Source: an uncultured Paracoccaceae bacterium
GTDB taxonomy: Bacteria > Pseudomonadota > Alphaproteobacteria > Rhodobacterales > Rhodobacteraceae
Direction: 5' to 3'
Length of the DNA: 64,000 bases
Assembly: GCA_947497065.1 (NCBI GenBank)
Contig: CANMEQ010000003.1
Location: forward strand, 310,001 to 374,000
Shown one piece after another: positions 62,427 to 64,000 of the stretch. A program made the translations under genes and the position numbers. The notes under the pieces were generated by a model. It was not told the origin of the DNA. It was given only the letters and a program-made list of their open reading frames with translations, and did not search any database. How positions within the stretch are numbered: position 1 is the first letter of the stretch; each line of letters starts with the position of its first letter.

Positions 62427-63155
62427 TCAAACGATTATTCCGCCATCTGCGTCATCGCCTGTTGCATCTTGCAAAGCAGCCAGGTCAAGAACAGTAAACC
62501 TGCGCCGATCCTCAAACGTGAGAACACCATCTTTCTTCATCGATGACAGCTGCCGGCTAACGGTTTCCAAGGTGAGACCCAAGAAATTTGCGATCTCTTC
62601 GCGCGTCAGGGGCAAAGTGTGCGGCTGACCTGCATGAATAGGAACAGTGTCGCGCCTCACGACCATTTCGATGAACGTCGCAATCTTCTCGCGCGCAGTT
62701 TTGCGCCCCAGGAGCACCATCCATTCCCGCGCGGCAGACAATTCGTCCAGCGCCATCTCCATAACGCGCTGCGAGATGTGCGGGACGTCCTGAACTAGCT
62801 TTTCAAAGGATCTGCGCTCAAATCTACATAAAGTTACATCGGTGACAGCCGTCACATCAAAATCTACTGTTTGACGCCCTGGGCTACCAATAAAGTCAGA
62901 TGGCAAAAGCAACCCAACAACCTGCGTGCGGCCATCTTCCAGCGTTCGCGACAACGACGCTATGCCAGACACGACTGAAGAGATGTGGTGTAAATCATCG
63001 CCGCGCCAAATGATTGGCTCGCCCTGCTCAATGGTCTTGTAAGACTTCATACCTTCCAGAACGGAAAGCTCGTCCTCGTCACAGCGCGCGCAGACGGCCC
63101 TGTGGCGGATGGGGCACTTCCCGCATCCATCTCGTTCATTGAATACAAAATTCAT
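62427..63155 (-). CDS. fnrL: Oxygen-sensing CRP/FNR regulator FnrL
   Basis: 242 residues. N-terminal cluster cysteines in CGKCPIRHRAVCARC (11, 14, 22, 25) and a further Cys in VTLCRF near 110 for a [4Fe-4S] cluster. cNMP-like sensor domain, then the helix-turn-helix REEIANFLGLTLETVSRQLS with E-x-x-S-R as in FNR. Activates microaerobic genes when oxygen is low. Divergent from hemN across an FNR box, so it can control itself. Confidence 0.94.
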   Translation of the reverse strand: MNFVFNERDGCGKCPIRHRAVCARCDEDELSVLEGMKSYKTIEQGEPIIWRGDDLHHISSVVSGIASLSRTLEDGRTQVVGLLLPSDFIGSPGRQTVDFDVTAVTDVTLCRFERRSFEKLVQDVPHISQRVMEMALDELSAAREWMVLLGRKTAREKIATFIEMVVRRDTVPIHAGQPHTLPLTREEIANFLGLTLETVSRQLSSMKKDGVLTFEDRRRFTVLDLAALQDATGDDADGGIIV

Positions 63156-63160
63156 CGGTA

Positions 63161-63174
63161 TTGATCTGGGTCAA
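63161..63174. promoter_or_regulatory. FNR box between fnrL and hemN
   Basis: TTGATCTGGGTCAA, one mismatch from TTGAT-N4-ATCAA, 36 bases before the hemN ATG and 6 bases before the fnrL ATG. It could activate hemN and repress or limit fnrL. Confidence 0.8.
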
Positions 63175-63209
63175 AGTTGTTGGCTTCACTGCACCCTAGG
63201 ATGCGGCGT

Positions 63210-64000
63210 ATGGATCATACAAGCACCCTTCGGAAATACGGCCTTTTTGACGCAAAAGTCCCGCGTTATACGAGCTACCCGCCCGCAAACAGATTTACTC
63301 AAGGGGTCGGCGCACGACTTCAACGTGACTGGCTTACGAAGGTCGGACCAGACGAAGCCGTCTCGGTCTATGTCCACATCCCCTTTTGCCGTCGATTATG
63401 CTGGTTCTGCGCATGCCGTACGCAAGGCACCAAAACGCTTAGCCCTGTGGAGGCCTACATTGAGGTCTTGCTTCTAGAAATCGACGCCTATCGCGCGATC
63501 CTTCCTAAGGGCGTCAAATTGCGGCGGCTTCACCTTGGTGGCGGCACGCCGACACTCTTGAACGCGAAACTAATGCAGTGCTTGCTCGACCGGATTTTTG
63601 CAAATTTCGCTCAGACCGAGGATTTCGAATTTTCCGTGGAGATTGATCCGACAGAGGCGAAGCCCGAGGTGCTGGGTGTTTTATCCACATCCAAGATGGG
63701 CCGCGCCAGCATCGGGGTGCAGGATTTTGATCCGTGCGTTCAAGCCGCTATTGGGCGGGAACAGAGTTTCGAACAGACGCTTGACGTTGTCCAAACACTA
63801 CGCAGCGGCGGCGTTCAAAGCCTGAATGTGGACGTGCTCTATGGCCTGCCTTTCCAAACCGCACAGAGCATCAAAAATACTCTGGACCAAATTATCTCGC
63901 TGCGCCCCGACAGACTAGCGCTCTACGGCTACGCACATGTCCCCCATGTTTCAAAACGGCAGGTCATGATCCCACAGGACGCGCTGCCAGACCCCGAAAA
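63210..64000 (+). CDS. hemN: Oxygen-independent coproporphyrinogen III oxidase (partial)
   Basis: About 263 residues seen; the gene runs off the right edge. From ATG 63210 (an in-frame ATG at 63201 is also possible): RKYGLFDAKVPRYTSYPPAN, then SVYVHIPFCRRLCWFCACRT with the radical-SAM C-x3-C-x2-C near 55-62, LHLGGGTPTLLN (about 105), SVEIDPTEAKPE and RASIGVQDFDPCVQ. HemN type, not HemW, from the C-x-x-x-C-x-x-C-x-C and SYPPAN start. Converts coproporphyrinogen III to protoporphyrinogen IX without oxygen. Confidence 0.95.
   Translation, partial: MDHTSTLRKYGLFDAKVPRYTSYPPANRFTQGVGARLQRDWLTKVGPDEAVSVYVHIPFCRRLCWFCACRTQGTKTLSPVEAYIEVLLLEIDAYRAILPKGVKLRRLHLGGGTPTLLNAKLMQCLLDRIFANFAQTEDFEFSVEIDPTEAKPEVLGVLSTSKMGRASIGVQDFDPCVQAAIGREQSFEQTLDVVQTLRSGGVQSLNVDVLYGLPFQTAQSIKNTLDQIISLRPDRLALYGYAHVPHVSKRQVMIPQDALPDPE

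Overview
The window looks like a chromosomal segment of a marine alphaproteobacterium of the Rhodobacterales (Roseobacter group). The reasons are the set of genes: a NasTS-controlled assimilatory nitrate locus, two TRAP transporters, FnrL next to ccoNOQP-GHIS and hemN, aconitase B, and a Hint-domain protein typical of roseobacters. Genus cannot be fixed from the sequence alone. No complete mobile element, prophage or CRISPR array was seen.

Layout. 1-7.6 kb (minus): nitrate assimilation, read nasT-nasS-(leader)-nrtA-nrtB-double ATPase-globin-nirB (cut by the window edge). The nrtA leader carries a two-hairpin ANTAR target overlapping an intrinsic terminator. 7.7-13.1 kb: a redoxin, a GntR regulator, a TRAP transporter (SBP, small and large permease) and a lyxose/mannose-isomerase-like protein. 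13.2-16.6 kb: acnB and a DUF2147 protein. 16.7-20.9 kb: hisA, a Hint protein, hisF, hisE, a Dabb protein, a CoA-binding protein. 21-23.6 kb: YHS protein, small zinc-ribbon protein, rlmB, an odd tRNA-Tyr-like gene, an FKBP isomerase. 23.9-31.1 kb (plus): haloacid dehalogenase, two alpha/beta hydrolases, a Thr/Ser dehydratase, an EEP nuclease, an MFS pump and an enolase-superfamily enzyme. 31.2-34.6 kb: a TetR-PspA-YiaAB envelope-stress module with three palindromic operators, followed by an acyltransferase and a CDP-diglyceride synthase. 34.6-38.2 kb: EEP lipoprotein, glycerate 2-kinase, lytic transglycosylase, tRNA-Arg(TCT).

38.3-43.8 kb: an FMN-dependent L-lactate dehydrogenase behind a TRAP transporter of the 2-oxoacid/lactate type, divergent from a GntR regulator across a long inverted repeat. 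44.0-53.6 kb: a ten-gene minus-strand operon (cyclase-type hydrolase, cupin, SDR, 3-hydroxyacyl-CoA-dehydrogenase-like enzyme, complete Liv-type ABC importer, beta-keto acid cleavage enzyme) divergent from an IclR regulator over two matching 11-bp palindromes. This looks like a self-contained catabolic pathway whose substrate is not known. 53.6-54.7 kb is largely non-coding.

54.7-64 kb: microaerobic respiration. ccoNOQP and ccoGHIS read leftward from fnrL; hemN (cut by the right edge) is divergent. FNR-type boxes lie before ccoN, before ccoG and between fnrL and hemN, so FnrL probably controls oxidase synthesis, its assembly factors and anaerobic haem synthesis together.
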